DNA of 64,000 nucleotides, from the NCBI GenBank assembly GCA_963705635.1, contig CAVPKH010000004.1, positions 124,001-188,000 on the forward strand, written 5' to 3'. This stretch comes from VRUE01 sp963705635. GTDB lineage: Bacteria > Actinomycetota > Thermoleophilia > Solirubrobacterales > 70-9. A program made the translations under genes and the position numbers. Positions 44,390 to 54,590 of the stretch are shown here, in pieces (within the stretch, counting starts at the first letter, position 1; the number at the start of each line of letters is the position of its first letter). The notes under the pieces are model-generated. The model was not told the DNA's origin and made no database searches. It was given only the letters and a program-made list of their open reading frames with translations.

Positions 44390-45516
44390 CAGCTGATCGA
44401 TTCGGCGAGAGCCTCGCATACCCGGCTGACCTGCGACTCGCTCATCGCCGGGAAGAAGGGCAGGGCCAGGGAACGAGCCGAGGCGGCTTCCGCGACGGGG
44501 AACTGGCCCTGGCGATAGCCAAGCTCAAGCAGATGCGGAAAGAGATGGACGCAGGGCAGGTAGGCCTTGCTGGCAACGCCGAGCTCGGCGAGGCGAGCGA
44601 CCGTGGCGTCGCGGTCGACCCCCTCGGGGAGCTGGACGGTGTAGACGAACCAGCTGCGCAGCTCGGCGCCGCGGCCGGCGACCGGCCGGCGCAGTCCCTC
44701 CAGGCCCGCCAGGCCCTCGCCGTAGAGCGAGGCAACGCGGGCGCGGCCGGCGAGCATCGCGTCGAGCTTCTCCAGCTGGGCAACGCCGAGTGCGGCGGCG
44801 AGGTCGGAGAGGCGGTAGTTGAAGCCGAGGCGGTCGTGGTCGAGCCAGCCCATGTCCTCGGCGCGGCCCTGATTGCGCTCGCTGCGCAGGCGGGCCGCGG
44901 TGGCGGCGTCGGGGGGGGCGATCATGCCCCCCTCCCCCGTGGTCAGCTGCTTGTTGGCATAGAAGGCGAAGGTGGCGAGGTTGCCGCGGGCGCCAACCCC
45001 GCGGCCCTCGGAGTCCACTGCGCCCAGGGCCTGACAGGCATCCTCAAGCAGGCCGAGGCCGTGCTTGGCGGCGAGCGCCTCCAGCGCGGGCATCGCCGCC
45101 GGGTAGCCGAAGATGTGGATTGGCAGGATCCCCTTGGTGCGCTCGCCGGCCGCCGCGGCGGCCGCGTCCGGGTCGAGGTTGAGCGTCTCGGGGTCGACGT
45201 CGCAGAAGACCGGGCGAGCGCCCTCGTAGAGCAGGCAGTTGGCCGAGGCGACGAAGGTGAAGGGGCTGGTCAGGATCTCGTCGCCGGGGCCCCAGCCGAG
45301 CGCTCGCACGCCGAGATGCAGCGCGGTCGTGCCGCTGGAGACGGCGACCGCGTCCTCGACCCCGAGCCAGGCGGCGAACTCGCGCTCGAAGCGCTCCCCC
45401 ATCGGTCCCAGCGAGAGCCGGCCCGAGCGCAGGACCTCCAGCGCCAGCTCCTCCTCGCGGGCGCCGATCTCGGGACGCGCCAGCGGGATCGGTTCGGTGT
45501 CAGGCGGGCCAGCCAT
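44389..45516 (-). CDS. DegT/DnrJ/EryC1-family PLP aminotransferase
   Basis: The 375-aa protein has the family opening PLARPEIGAREEELALEVLRSG, AVAVSSGTTALHLGVRALG, LEDACQALGA (PLP-binding Asp) and the PLP lysine near residue 190 in YANKQLTTGEGGMI, with NYRLSDLAAALGVAQLEKL. Members aminate nucleotide-linked keto-sugars. The family also includes enzymes of secondary metabolism, and no sugar genes lie next to it. It is coupled to argH (TGATG) and lies 12 nt after cimA, so its role may instead be linked to amino-acid metabolism. I cannot tell from sequence alone. Confidence 0.85.
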   Translation of the reverse strand: MAGPPDTEPIPLARPEIGAREEELALEVLRSGRLSLGPMGERFEREFAAWLGVEDAVAVSSGTTALHLGVRALGWGPGDEILTSPFTFVASANCLLYEGARPVFCDVDPETLNLDPDAAAAAAGERTKGILPIHIFGYPAAMPALEALAAKHGLGLLEDACQALGAVDSEGRGVGARGNLATFAFYANKQLTTGEGGMIAPPDAATAARLRSERNQGRAEDMGWLDHDRLGFNYRLSDLAAALGVAQLEKLDAMLAGRARVASLYGEGLAGLEGLRRPVAGRGAELRSWFVYTVQLPEGVDRDATVARLAELGVASKAYLPCVHLFPHLLELGYRQGQFPVAEAASARSLALPFFPAMSESQVSRVCEALAESIS

Positions 45517-45528
45517 CGCGGCCGGACC

Positions 45529-47109
<1,581 letters not shown>

Positions 47110-47182
47110 CTGATGCCTTTCGATTCGAGAGATCGGGGAGCGGGCCCTTGGGCCCAAGCGCACGGCATCGCCGCACCAGCCG

Positions 47183-47230
47183 CTAGGCGGCTGCGGTAAT
47201 TCGCCCGATTGCCTCGAAACGGTGCTGCAT
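47183..47230 (-). CDS. Possible 15-codon leader ORF between ilvE and cimA
   Basis: An ATG overlaps the ilvE stop (TGATG at 47228-47232), and the ORF reads MQHRFEAIGRITAAA, ending TAG at 47183-47185. The stop lies in the loop of a perfect hairpin, AGCCGC-CTA-GCGGCT (47178-47192). It has two Ile codons, fitting an isoleucine-biosynthesis gene downstream, but these are too few for a classical attenuator. It may be a chance ORF. Confidence 0.3.
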   Translation of the reverse strand: MQHRFEAIGRITAAA

Positions 47231-48180
47231 CAGGAACTGACCTTACTCGGCTCGTCGACTCCGCTCGGCGCCCCGACGAAGTCGAGCCACTCGAGGTACT
47301 CCTCGGCGCGACCGTGCAGGGCGTCGACGAACTTTGCCTGCACGTGGCGGGTGATCTCGCCCGGCTCGCCGATCGGGTGGTCGTCGATCTCGCGCACCGG
47401 GACCAGCTCGGCTGCGGTGCCGGTGAGGAAGATCTCCTCGGCCAGGTAGAGCTCGGCGCGGGCGATGTCGCGCTCGACCACGGTGTAGCCGAGGTCGCGG
47501 GCGATCTGGATCACCGACTTGCGGTTGATCCCGTCGAGGATCGAGGCGACGTGCGGCGGCGTGACCAGCTGACCGTCGCGGACGAGGAAGATGTTCTCGC
47601 CGGAGCCCTCGCAGACGAAGCCGCGCTCGTCGAGCAGGATCGCCTCCTCGTAGCCGGCGTTGGTCGACTCGGTCTTGGCCAGGATCGAGTTGAGGTACTG
47701 GCCCGAGGCCTTGGCGTGCGGGATCAGGCCACCGGGGCCGATCCGGCGCCAGCTCGAGACCTTGGCGCGGATGCCGTGCTTCTGGCCCTCCTCGCCGAGG
47801 TAGGCGCCCCAGGGGAAGGCGGCGATGATCAGGTCGACGGGAGCGTCGGTGGCGTAGAGGCCGAGGCTGCCGTAGCCGCGGAAGGCGAGCGGGCGGATGT
47901 AGCAGGAGCCGAGCCCGTTGCGGCGGATCAGCTCTCGCGTCGCCTCGGCGATCTGCTCGGTCGAGTAGGGCAGGCCGAGGTAGTAGAGCTCGGCCGATTT
48001 GCCGAGCCGGTCGAGGTGATCGGCGTGCCTGAATACGGCCGGGCCGCGCTCGGTCTCGTAGCAGCGAATTCCCTCGAAAACGCCCGTGCCGTAATGCAGC
48101 GCGTGGCTGAGGACGTGAATTTTGGCGTCCTCCCAGGGCACGAACTCGCCGTTGTGCCAAATCAACTCTGCCTGCTCCAT
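47230..48180 (-). CDS. ilvE: Branched-chain amino acid aminotransferase
   Basis: The 316-aa fold-type IV aminotransferase starts at ATG 48180 (MEQAELIWHNGEFVPWEDAKIHVLSHALHYG). It has GTGVFEGIRCYETERGPAVFR, YIRPLAFRGYGSLGL, the PLP lysine in PHAKASGQYLNSILAK, and the signature EAILLDERGFVCEGSGENIFLVRDG with GINRKSVIQIARDLGY and EIFLTGTAAELVPV. It carries out the last step of leucine, isoleucine and valine synthesis. It is followed by cimA after 120 nt. Confidence 0.96.
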   Translation of the reverse strand: MEQAELIWHNGEFVPWEDAKIHVLSHALHYGTGVFEGIRCYETERGPAVFRHADHLDRLGKSAELYYLGLPYSTEQIAEATRELIRRNGLGSCYIRPLAFRGYGSLGLYATDAPVDLIIAAFPWGAYLGEEGQKHGIRAKVSSWRRIGPGGLIPHAKASGQYLNSILAKTESTNAGYEEAILLDERGFVCEGSGENIFLVRDGQLVTPPHVASILDGINRKSVIQIARDLGYTVVERDIARAELYLAEEIFLTGTAAELVPVREIDDHPIGEPGEITRHVQAKFVDALHGRAEEYLEWLDFVGAPSGVDEPSKVSS

Positions 48181-48261
48181 GTTGGGAGAAGTATGCCCGA
48201 TAGCGCAAGGGCATTCGAGCCAAGCCGAGAAGAGAGTCGGCAAACCGAAAAGGAGACCTGC

Positions 48262-49083
48262 ATGATCGCCGCCGTACGCAGCAAATTGACCTATTCGAAC
48301 GTGCTCGCCACGATGGCCCTGTTCATCGCCCTCGGAGGCGTCGCCGTCGCCGCCACGGTGCTCCCCCGCAACAGCGTCGGCACCAAGCAGCTCAAGCGCA
48401 AGGCCGTGACCAGCGCCAAGCTGGCGCCGAAGTCCGTGATCGGCGGCAAGCTCGGGCCCAACTCGGTCGGCCCCGGCAACATCGGCAACGGCGCCGTTAC
48501 GACGGCCAAGCTTGGCGCCAGCTCGGTGATCGCCTCGACGATCAAGAACAGCGTGATCACGACGAACAAGCTGAACAACGAAGCGGTGACGGCAGCGAAG
48601 CTCGGCAAAGAATCGGTCGCGACCGCCAAGCTCGGCAACGAATCCGTCACCAGTGCCAAGCTCGACAAAGGCTCCGTGACCGCGGCGAAGCTGAGCGACG
48701 AAATCGGCCCGCTGTTGGGGACCCTGAAGAGCGGACAGACGCTGCGAGGGGTCTTCGACGTTGGAGCCACGGCCAAAGAAGCCGGCGACCTTGCGCGCGG
48801 CGGAGTCAGTTTCCAATTCCCGCTGCTGAAAGAACCAGCCGTGAGCGTCCTGCTGCCAGGCGAAACCAGCGCCAACTGCACGGGGATCGGCGGCGGTAGC
48901 TCGCAAACGCCGCAGGCGACCGCCGGCAATCTCTGCATCTACGTCACTCAAGAAGCCAACCTCAATGGCGTATCGCGGCTCACCGCTGAGAACAACACCC
49001 GGCTCGGCTTTGGCCTGTTCGCCACGGCCAAGGAAGAAGGCGACTTCTTCGCCCTCGGCCAGTGGGCGGTAACCGCGCCCTAA
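48262..49083 (+). CDS. Secreted or surface protein with degenerate decapeptide-like repeats
   Basis: I choose ATG 48262, 8 nt after AAGGAGA; the upstream open frame is antisense to ilvE. The N-terminus RSKLTYSNVLATMALFIALGGVAVAATVLP is a signal or anchor. Residues about 37-150 are tandem units of the form 'N/K-S-V-x-T/S-A-K-L-x', roughly ten residues long. A beta-rich C-terminal domain of about 115 aa follows, with two Cys (NCTGIGG, NLCIYV). This architecture is common in proteins I associate with Thermoleophilia, but the function is unknown. It interrupts the leuB-ilvE-cimA strand as a single plus-strand gene. Confidence 0.82.
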   Translation: MIAAVRSKLTYSNVLATMALFIALGGVAVAATVLPRNSVGTKQLKRKAVTSAKLAPKSVIGGKLGPNSVGPGNIGNGAVTTAKLGASSVIASTIKNSVITTNKLNNEAVTAAKLGKESVATAKLGNESVTSAKLDKGSVTAAKLSDEIGPLLGTLKSGQTLRGVFDVGATAKEAGDLARGGVSFQFPLLKEPAVSVLLPGETSANCTGIGGGSSQTPQATAGNLCIYVTQEANLNGVSRLTAENNTRLGFGLFATAKEEGDFFALGQWAVTAP

Positions 49084-50156
49084 GCGCTCAGCTCGGCCAG
49101 CACCGCCTCGGTCACCTCGTCGGTGCCGACCGCGGTCTCCCCCTCGCCCGCCAGGTCCGGGGTGCGGAGGCCGCGGTCGAGGACCGCGTCGACCGCCGAC
49201 TCGATCCGCGCCGCCTCGTCCGCTCGGTCGAGGCCGTGGCGCAGCATCATCGCCGTCGAGAGGAAGGTCGCGAGCGGATTGGCGACGCCCTGGCCCGCGA
49301 TGTCGGGAGCCGAGCCGTGGACCGGCTCGAAGAGGCCCGGCTCGCCGTCGGCGCCGAGGCTGGCCGAGGGCAGCATGCCCAGTGAGCCGGTGAGCATCGC
49401 CGACTCGTCGCTGAGGATGTCGCCGAAGAGGTTCTCGGTGACGATCACGTCGAAGTCGGCCGGGCGGGAGACCAGCTGCATCGCCGCGTTGTCGACCAGC
49501 AGGTGGTCGAGGACGACGTCGGGGTAGTCGGGGGCGACGCGGCCGACCACCTCGCGCCAGAGGCGCGAGGTCTCGAGCACGTTGGCCTTGTCGACGGATG
49601 TGACGCGGGGCGCCCGGGCAGAGCCAGCGGCGCGGCGCTGGGCCGCCTCGAAGCCAACCCGGGCGATCCGCTCGATTTCGGCGGCCGAGTACTCGCAGGT
49701 GTCGTGGGCGGTGTCGCCGGCGCGGCCGCTGTCGCCGAAGTAGATGCCGCCGGTCAGCTCGCGGACGACCAGGAGGTCGGTGCCGGCAATCAGCTCCGGG
49801 CGCAGCGGGCTGGCGTCGACCAAGGCCGGACTTGGCCGCACCGGGCGCAGGTTGGCGTAGAGGCCCATGCCCTTGCGAAGGCCGAGCAGGCCCTGCTCGG
49901 GGCGCGGCGCGTCGGGGTCGGTCGTGTCCCATTTCGGCCCGCCGACGGCGCCGAGCAGGACTGCATCCGCGGCCCGGCAGGCCTCCAGCACCTCGTCGGT
50001 GAGCGCCGTGCCGCTGGCGTCGATCGAGCAGCCGCCCATCAGGCGCTGGTCGAACTCGAACTCGCCCAGGGCCTCGAGCAGGCGGCGGGCGGCAGCGACG
50101 ATCTCGGGGCCGATGCCGTCGCCGGGCAGCAGGACTATGCGGGGGCTGGCACTCAC
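49080..50156 (-). CDS. leuB: 3-isopropylmalate dehydrogenase
   Basis: The 358-aa protein starts at GTG 50156 (SASPRIVLLPGDGIGPEIV). It has AVLLGAVGGPKWD, ELTGGIYFGDSG, the substrate/NAD motif VTSVDKANVLETSRLWREVV, DNAAMQLV and the signature FDVIVTENLFGDILSDESAMLTGSLG, with FEPVHGSAPDIAGQGVANPLA. It oxidises and decarboxylates 3-isopropylmalate, and in the citramalate route beta-methylmalate. It overlaps the end of the convergent repeat-protein gene by 4 nt. Confidence 0.96.
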   Translation of the reverse strand: MSASPRIVLLPGDGIGPEIVAAARRLLEALGEFEFDQRLMGGCSIDASGTALTDEVLEACRAADAVLLGAVGGPKWDTTDPDAPRPEQGLLGLRKGMGLYANLRPVRPSPALVDASPLRPELIAGTDLLVVRELTGGIYFGDSGRAGDTAHDTCEYSAAEIERIARVGFEAAQRRAAGSARAPRVTSVDKANVLETSRLWREVVGRVAPDYPDVVLDHLLVDNAAMQLVSRPADFDVIVTENLFGDILSDESAMLTGSLGMLPSASLGADGEPGLFEPVHGSAPDIAGQGVANPLATFLSTAMMLRHGLDRADEAARIESAVDAVLDRGLRTPDLAGEGETAVGTDEVTEAVLAELSA

Positions 50157-50238
50157 GCGGCGGAACTCTATGCACTCAACGCTGCCTTGCTCCCCGCGAG
50201 GCCGACCAGGGGACGAGAGCGGCGGGAGCGGCTTGGGG

Positions 50239-51009
50239 TCAGGCCGCGCTGGCCTCGATGTTGAGGCGGACGTAGTCGAGCACCAGCGGCTTCTCCGACT
50301 GCTCCAGGATCGCCTCCGCGAAGGGTCGTCGCTGCTCCTCGGGAAGCTGCGCCAGCAGCGGCCCGAGGGTGACGGTCGAGGTGAACTCGAGCGGGTGCTC
50401 CGGCTGCACCGGCCTCGGTTCGAGCCAGCAGCGGACCTCGGAGAAACCCGCATTGCGGAGCCTGCGCTCCGTGTCCTCGGCCGAGGCGAAGTTCCAGATC
50501 CCGCGCGCCTCGTCGAGGTGGCCGGCGAACTCGGGCCGGGCGGCGACCGTCGCTATAGCCCTCGCGTGCTCGGCGACGTTGCCCTCTCCCCCGCACTGCG
50601 CGACCAGGCGCCCGCCGGGGCGCAGCGCGGCGCGCAGGCGGCCGAAGAGACGATCGTGGTCGAGGATCCAGTGAAAGGTCGCGGTGGAGAAGACGAGGTC
50701 GACCGGTTCGTCGATCTGCAGCTCGGAGAGGTCGGCGACCAGGTAGGAGGCGTCCTCGCCCAGGCGCCCGCGGGCCTCCGCGATCATCGCCTCGGAGCCG
50801 TCGACCGCGATCAGGCGCCCGCAGGGGAGGCGCTTGCGCAGCTGCTCCGTCACCCGGCCGGAGCCACAGCCCGCGTCGAGTGCGACCTCATCGCCGCGCA
50901 GCTCGAGCCGGCCGAGCACCTCCATCCCCCAGTTGAACTGCGGGTCGGAGATCGCGTCGTAGGTCTTCGCGTCCCACTCAAGCGGACCGGTGTTCATCGG
51001 GCCGGCCAT
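50239..51009 (-). CDS. Class I SAM-dependent methyltransferase, trans-aconitate methyltransferase-like
   Basis: The 256-aa protein has the SAM-binding motif EVALDAGCGSGRVTEQLRKRL, the acidic residue in LIAVDGSEAMIAEARGRL, DLVFSTATFHWILDHDRLFGRL, and RPGGRLVAQCGGEGN. The WDAKTYDAISDPQFNWGMEVL opening and the HWILDH segment resemble trans-aconitate 2-methyltransferase (Tam/Tmt1). It lies in the leu operon, 9 nt downstream of leuD and 82 nt upstream of leuB. Yeast Tmt1 methylates 3-isopropylmalate as well as trans-aconitate, so a leucine-pathway intermediate is a reasonable but unproven substrate. Confidence 0.8.
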   Translation of the reverse strand: MAGPMNTGPLEWDAKTYDAISDPQFNWGMEVLGRLELRGDEVALDAGCGSGRVTEQLRKRLPCGRLIAVDGSEAMIAEARGRLGEDASYLVADLSELQIDEPVDLVFSTATFHWILDHDRLFGRLRAALRPGGRLVAQCGGEGNVAEHARAIATVAARPEFAGHLDEARGIWNFASAEDTERRLRNAGFSEVRCWLEPRPVQPEHPLEFTSTVTLGPLLAQLPEEQRRPFAEAILEQSEKPLVLDYVRLNIEASAA

Positions 51010-51018
51010 GCCGCGACC

Positions 51019-51582
51019 TCAGAGCGCCGTCGTCACCGGACCGCGCTCGGCGGCGCCGGACTGCTCGAAGGCGTCGATGGCCCCGGCGTTCTCCAGGGTG
51101 ATGCCGATGTCGTCCAGCCCGTTGAGCAGGCGGTGCTTGACGTCTGGCTCAACCGCGAACTCGAAGACGCCAGCGGCGCAGGTGATCGTCTCGTCGTCGA
51201 CGTCGATCCGCGCCTCGCCCGCCTCGGCGACGGCGCGGCAATGCTCCTCGTCGAGGATCGCCGGCAGCAGGCCGATCTTGGTGCAGTTGGAATAGAAGAT
51301 GTCGGCGAAGGAGGGCGCGACGATCGCCTCGAAGCCGAAGTCCTCCAGCGCCCAGGGAGCGTGCTCGCGCGAGGAGCCGCAGCCGAAGTTGCGCCCGGCG
51401 ACCAGGATCGGGTTCGGTTCCAGCTCGATCTCGCCATCGCGGATCCAGTCGTAGAAGAGGAACTCGCCGAAGCCGGTCCGCTCGACCCGCTTGAGGAACT
51501 GCTTGGGGATGATCTGGTCGGTGTCGACGTCGGCGCGGTCAAGCACCGACACCTTGCCTTCGATTACGTCTATCGGCCTCAT
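51019..51582 (-). CDS. leuD: 3-isopropylmalate dehydratase small subunit
   Basis: The 187-aa protein starts at ATG 51582 (MRPIDVIEGKVSVLDRADVDTDQIIPKQFLKRVERTGFG). It has LVAGRNFGCGSSREHAPWALEDFGF, the swivel-domain signature, and SFADIFYSNCTKIGLLPAIL. With LeuC it isomerises 2- to 3-isopropylmalate; the same pair can serve citramalate. It starts 2 nt after the leuC stop. Confidence 0.97.
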   Translation of the reverse strand: MRPIDVIEGKVSVLDRADVDTDQIIPKQFLKRVERTGFGEFLFYDWIRDGEIELEPNPILVAGRNFGCGSSREHAPWALEDFGFEAIVAPSFADIFYSNCTKIGLLPAILDEEHCRAVAEAGEARIDVDDETITCAAGVFEFAVEPDVKHRLLNGLDDIGITLENAGAIDAFEQSGAAERGPVTTAL

Positions 51583-51584
51583 CG

Positions 51585-52971
51585 CTAGCTCCAATCCCTG
51601 ATGTCGACGAAATGTCCCTCGATCGCCGCCGCCGCGGCCATCTTCGGGCTGACCAGATGGGTCCTGCCGCCCTTGCCCTGGCGGCCCTCGAAATTGCGGT
51701 TCGAGGTCGAGGCACAGCGCTCGCCCTCGATCAGGATGTCGGGGTTCATGCCGAGGCACATCGAGCAGCCCGCCTCGCGCCATTCGAAGCCGGCGGAGCG
51801 GAAGACCTCGTGCAGGCCCTCGGCTTCGGCGTCGGCCTTCACCTGCTGCGATCCGGGCACGACCATCGCCCGCACTGAGCTCGCGACCCTGCGACCGTCG
51901 ACGACCGCGGCCGCCTCGCGCAGGTCCTCGATCCGCGAGTTCGTGCAGGACCCGATGAAGACCCGTTCCGGCGCCACCTCGGTCATCGGCGTGCCCGGCT
52001 CCAGCCCCATGTAGGAAAGGGCGCGCTCGGCCGACTCGCGATCCGCCGGTGAATCCATCGCCGCTGGATCGGGGACCGCGTCGGTCACCCCGACCACCAT
52101 GCCGGGGTTCGTGCCCCAGGTCACCATCGGCGAGATCGCCGCGGCGTCGACCTCGACCTCGGTGTCGAAGCTGGCGCCGTCCTCGGTGGGCAACTGGCGC
52201 CAGCGCTCGACCGCGGCGTCGAAGTCCTCAGGCGCCGCGGCACGGCCCCGAACCCACTCGAAGGTGGCCTCGTCGGGGGCGATCATGCCGGCGCCGGCCG
52301 CCGCCCTCGATCGTCATGTTGCAGACCGTCATCCGGCCTGGCATCGACAGCGACTCGATCGCCGGGCCGGCGTACTCGACCGCGTGACCGACCATGCCGC
52401 CGGTGCCGAGATGGCCGATCGTTGCCAGGATCAGGTCCTTGGGGGTGACGCCGGCTCCCAGCGCGCCGCCGTAGGAGATCCGCATCGTCTTCGGCCGCTT
52501 CTGCACCAGGCACTGGGTCGCCAGCACGTGCTCGACCTCGGAGGTGCCAATGCCGAAGGCCAGGGAGCCGAAGGCGCCGTGGGTCGACGTGTGGCTGTCG
52601 CCGCAGACGATCGTCATCCCGGGCTGGGTCACGCCCAGCTCCGGGCCGATCACGTGCACGATCCCCTGTCGCTCGGAGCCCAGCGAGTAGATCGGGATGC
52701 CGAACTCCTCGCAGTTGCGCTCCAGGGTCTCGACCTGGACGCGGGAGAGCTCGTCGGCGATCAGGCGCGCCGCCATCGTGCCGTCGGTCGGGACGTTGTG
52801 ATCGGCGGTGGCGATCGTCTTGTCGGGCCGGCGCACACCGCGGCCGGCCAGGCGCAGCCCGTCGAATGCCTGCGGCGAGGTGACCTCGTGGACCAGGTGC
52901 AGATCTATGTAGATCAGACCGTCGGAGACCTCGTGGGCCTCCCAGAGCTTGTCGAACATGGTTTGCGGCAT
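51585..52971 (-). CDS. leuC: 3-isopropylmalate dehydratase large subunit, one frameshift
   Basis: The ATG at 52971 opens MPQTMFDKLWEAHEV, then DLHLVHEVTSPQAFDGLR, TADHNVPT, CGDSHTSTHGAFGSLAFGIGTSEVEHVLATQ, and NMTIEGGG. There a one-base insertion in a GC run (near 52300) breaks the frame. Removing one G gives EGGAGAGMIAPDEATFEW, and the rest continues with FIGSCTNSRIEDLREAA, GCSMCLGMNPDIL and NRNFEGRQGKGGRTHLVSP, including the three cluster cysteines. Conserved length is about 462 aa. Because LeuD and LeuB are intact, a base-call error is the simplest reading. Confidence 0.93.
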
Positions 52972-52983
52972 CTGCGCCTCCTT

Positions 52984-53613
52984 CTAGCCGCGCCTGAGGC
53001 CGGCGGCGATCACGGCGAGGAAGCGGGTCGGCTCCTCGCCTTCGTTCTCGAAATGGTGGGGAAGATCGGCATCGAAGGTAACGCTGTCGCCCTCGGCAAG
53101 CTCGTGACGGGTGCCCTCGACGATCAGGACCAGGGTGCCGGAGAGGACGACCGCGGTCTCGCGGCTGCCGGGCTCGTGCATCGGCGGGTCCTCCCGCCCT
53201 CCGGTCGTCGCGCCCGCATCCAGCGCGTGCAGTGAGACGTCGGCGCGCTGCCCCGGCAACGGTGGGGTCAGCTCCTCGAAGCGGTGGCCGCCACGCTCGA
53301 GCAGCCGGCGCTCGCCGGCGCGGCTGACCGCAACGTGCTCGCCCTCGTCGAGGCGCAGCAATTGGGAGAGCGTCAGTTCCAGACCAGCCGCGATCTTCGC
53401 CGCGACGGCCAAGGTGGGGCTCGTCTCCCCACGCTCGACCTGAGAGAGCATCGGCGCGCTGACACCCGAGCGCTCGCCGAGGTCTCGCAGCGAGAGTCCC
53501 ATCGCCTCGCGGAGAGCGTGAACTCGACCTCCGACCGAGGGGGGCTCGGGCATATTGACTGGGGGCGCTGTTCGCCCTTGGGCCGCGGCAACCTGTTTCG
53601 TCTCGCTGGACAC
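52984..53613 (-). CDS. XRE-family transcriptional regulator with C-terminal cupin domain
   Basis: The 209-aa protein has an N-terminal helix-turn-helix (VHALREAMGLSLRDLGERSGVSAPMLSQVERGETSPTLAVAAKIA in its usual XRE arrangement, about residues 30-75) and a C-terminal cupin (about 110-205; HALDAGATTGGREDPPMHEPGSRETAVVLSGTL, EGDSVTFDADLPHHFEN). This architecture is common among small-molecule-sensing repressors. It lies directly upstream of leuC on the same strand (12 nt gap), so it may control the leuCD-leuB genes; the ligand is not evident. Confidence 0.88.
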   Translation of the reverse strand: MSSETKQVAAAQGRTAPPVNMPEPPSVGGRVHALREAMGLSLRDLGERSGVSAPMLSQVERGETSPTLAVAAKIAAGLELTLSQLLRLDEGEHVAVSRAGERRLLERGGHRFEELTPPLPGQRADVSLHALDAGATTGGREDPPMHEPGSRETAVVLSGTLVLIVEGTRHELAEGDSVTFDADLPHHFENEGEEPTRFLAVIAAGLRRG

Positions 53614-53628
53614 TGTTCCCGTACGCTA

Positions 53629-54533
53629 TCACATACGTTTGTAATGTGAGGCGCTGAGGAGCACACGCAGGTCCGACGCCACGGCCTCCGGTTCGTCTTC
53701 CAGCTGAGCCCAGGAGATACGAGTGACGTCGTAGCCGGCGGTGCGGAGGATTCGGTCGCGAGCGCGATCTTCCCTGAAGGCGGAACGCGTGCCGTGCGCT
53801 TCCCAGCCATCGAGCTCGACGACCTGTCCGGTCCCCGGCCAGTGGCAATCGACCTGGAATCGCCTCTGCCCCACCTCGATCCAATCGTTGAGGCGCGGGC
53901 GAGGCAGCCGACGGCGTCGCAGAAATGACAGGAAGCGCTCCTCCAGCTGGCTCCTGGCGCGGCCGGTCGGCAGCCTTTCGATGCGGGAGAGGGCCATCCG
54001 CAGACGTCGCACCCCACGCCTGCCCGGGTAGCGGTCGACCATGTCGACAAGCGACAGTCGGTCATGGAGTCGCCGATATTCGGCCTGGCGAATCGCGCTC
54101 TCCACGCGATCGGTCGATGAGCGGGCCGCTAGATCGAGGATTGTCCGGGGAACTGCGGTGACGGGGATCCCCTCACGCAAGGTCACCTCGTCGTCGGACA
54201 GCGCTGATTGGTGGCGCCGGATGCGCCCCGACGACGTGCTCTTGCGTGAGACGGTCACTCGGCCGGGCCCGACGACGAATCTCGAATGCCCCAGAGGGCC
54301 GCAGCGGAACGGTGACTCAGAACAGCGTCCGGGCTCGACGAGAGCACCGCGGCCATCCACCTCCCCCGCGGCGCAACGACTCGATGACCGACGGCATAGA
54401 CCCCGTGGCTCACGGCATGCAGGCGACCAACCGCAAGGCGGTGATCCACGGCGTCCTCCCCCAACCCCAGCCCCAACAGCTGCCGCCGCGAAACAACCCC
54501 ATGCTGTCGCTCCGCCAATTCCGCCACAAGCAC
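53629..54533 (-). CDS. AbiEi-like antitoxin-domain / DUF559 endonuclease-fold protein, one frameshift
   Basis: Two frames make up one protein. The first (from GTG 54533) reads LVAELAERQHGVVSRRQLLGLGLG and HAVSHGVYAVGH, a winged-helix domain as in type IV AbiEi-like antitoxins, to ALWGIRDS. After a break near 54278, the other frame continues FVVGPGRVTVSRKS, GIPVTAVPRTILDLAA and a C-terminal DUF559/Vsr-like domain (QVDCHWPGTGQVVELDGWEAHG, FREDRARDRILRTAGYDVTRISW). An ATG at 54599 is in frame, but that would put the N-terminus inside a strong hairpin, so I prefer 54533. No toxin partner is visible next to it. Confidence 0.7.
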
Positions 54534-54547
54534 GTCCGCACCACCGC

Positions 54548-54590
54548 GAAACCGTCTCAACCCGCCTATATCGCGGGCTGAGACGGTTTC
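54548..54590 (-). terminator. Hairpin downstream of leuA
   Basis: Arms GAAACCGTCTCAACCCGC (54548-54565) and GCGGGCTGAGACGGTTTC (54573-54590) pair over 18 nt with one mismatch. It lies about 70 nt after the leuA stop in the direction of leuA transcription. There is no U-tract, as in many actinobacterial hairpin terminators. It also argues against the upstream start of the AbiEi/DUF559 gene. Confidence 0.7.

Noticed and set aside
47209..48261. Upstream extension of the repeat-protein gene opposite ilvE
   Set aside because: The ATG at 48262 has a good ribosome-binding site and starts the signal segment; the extension is antisense to ilvE.
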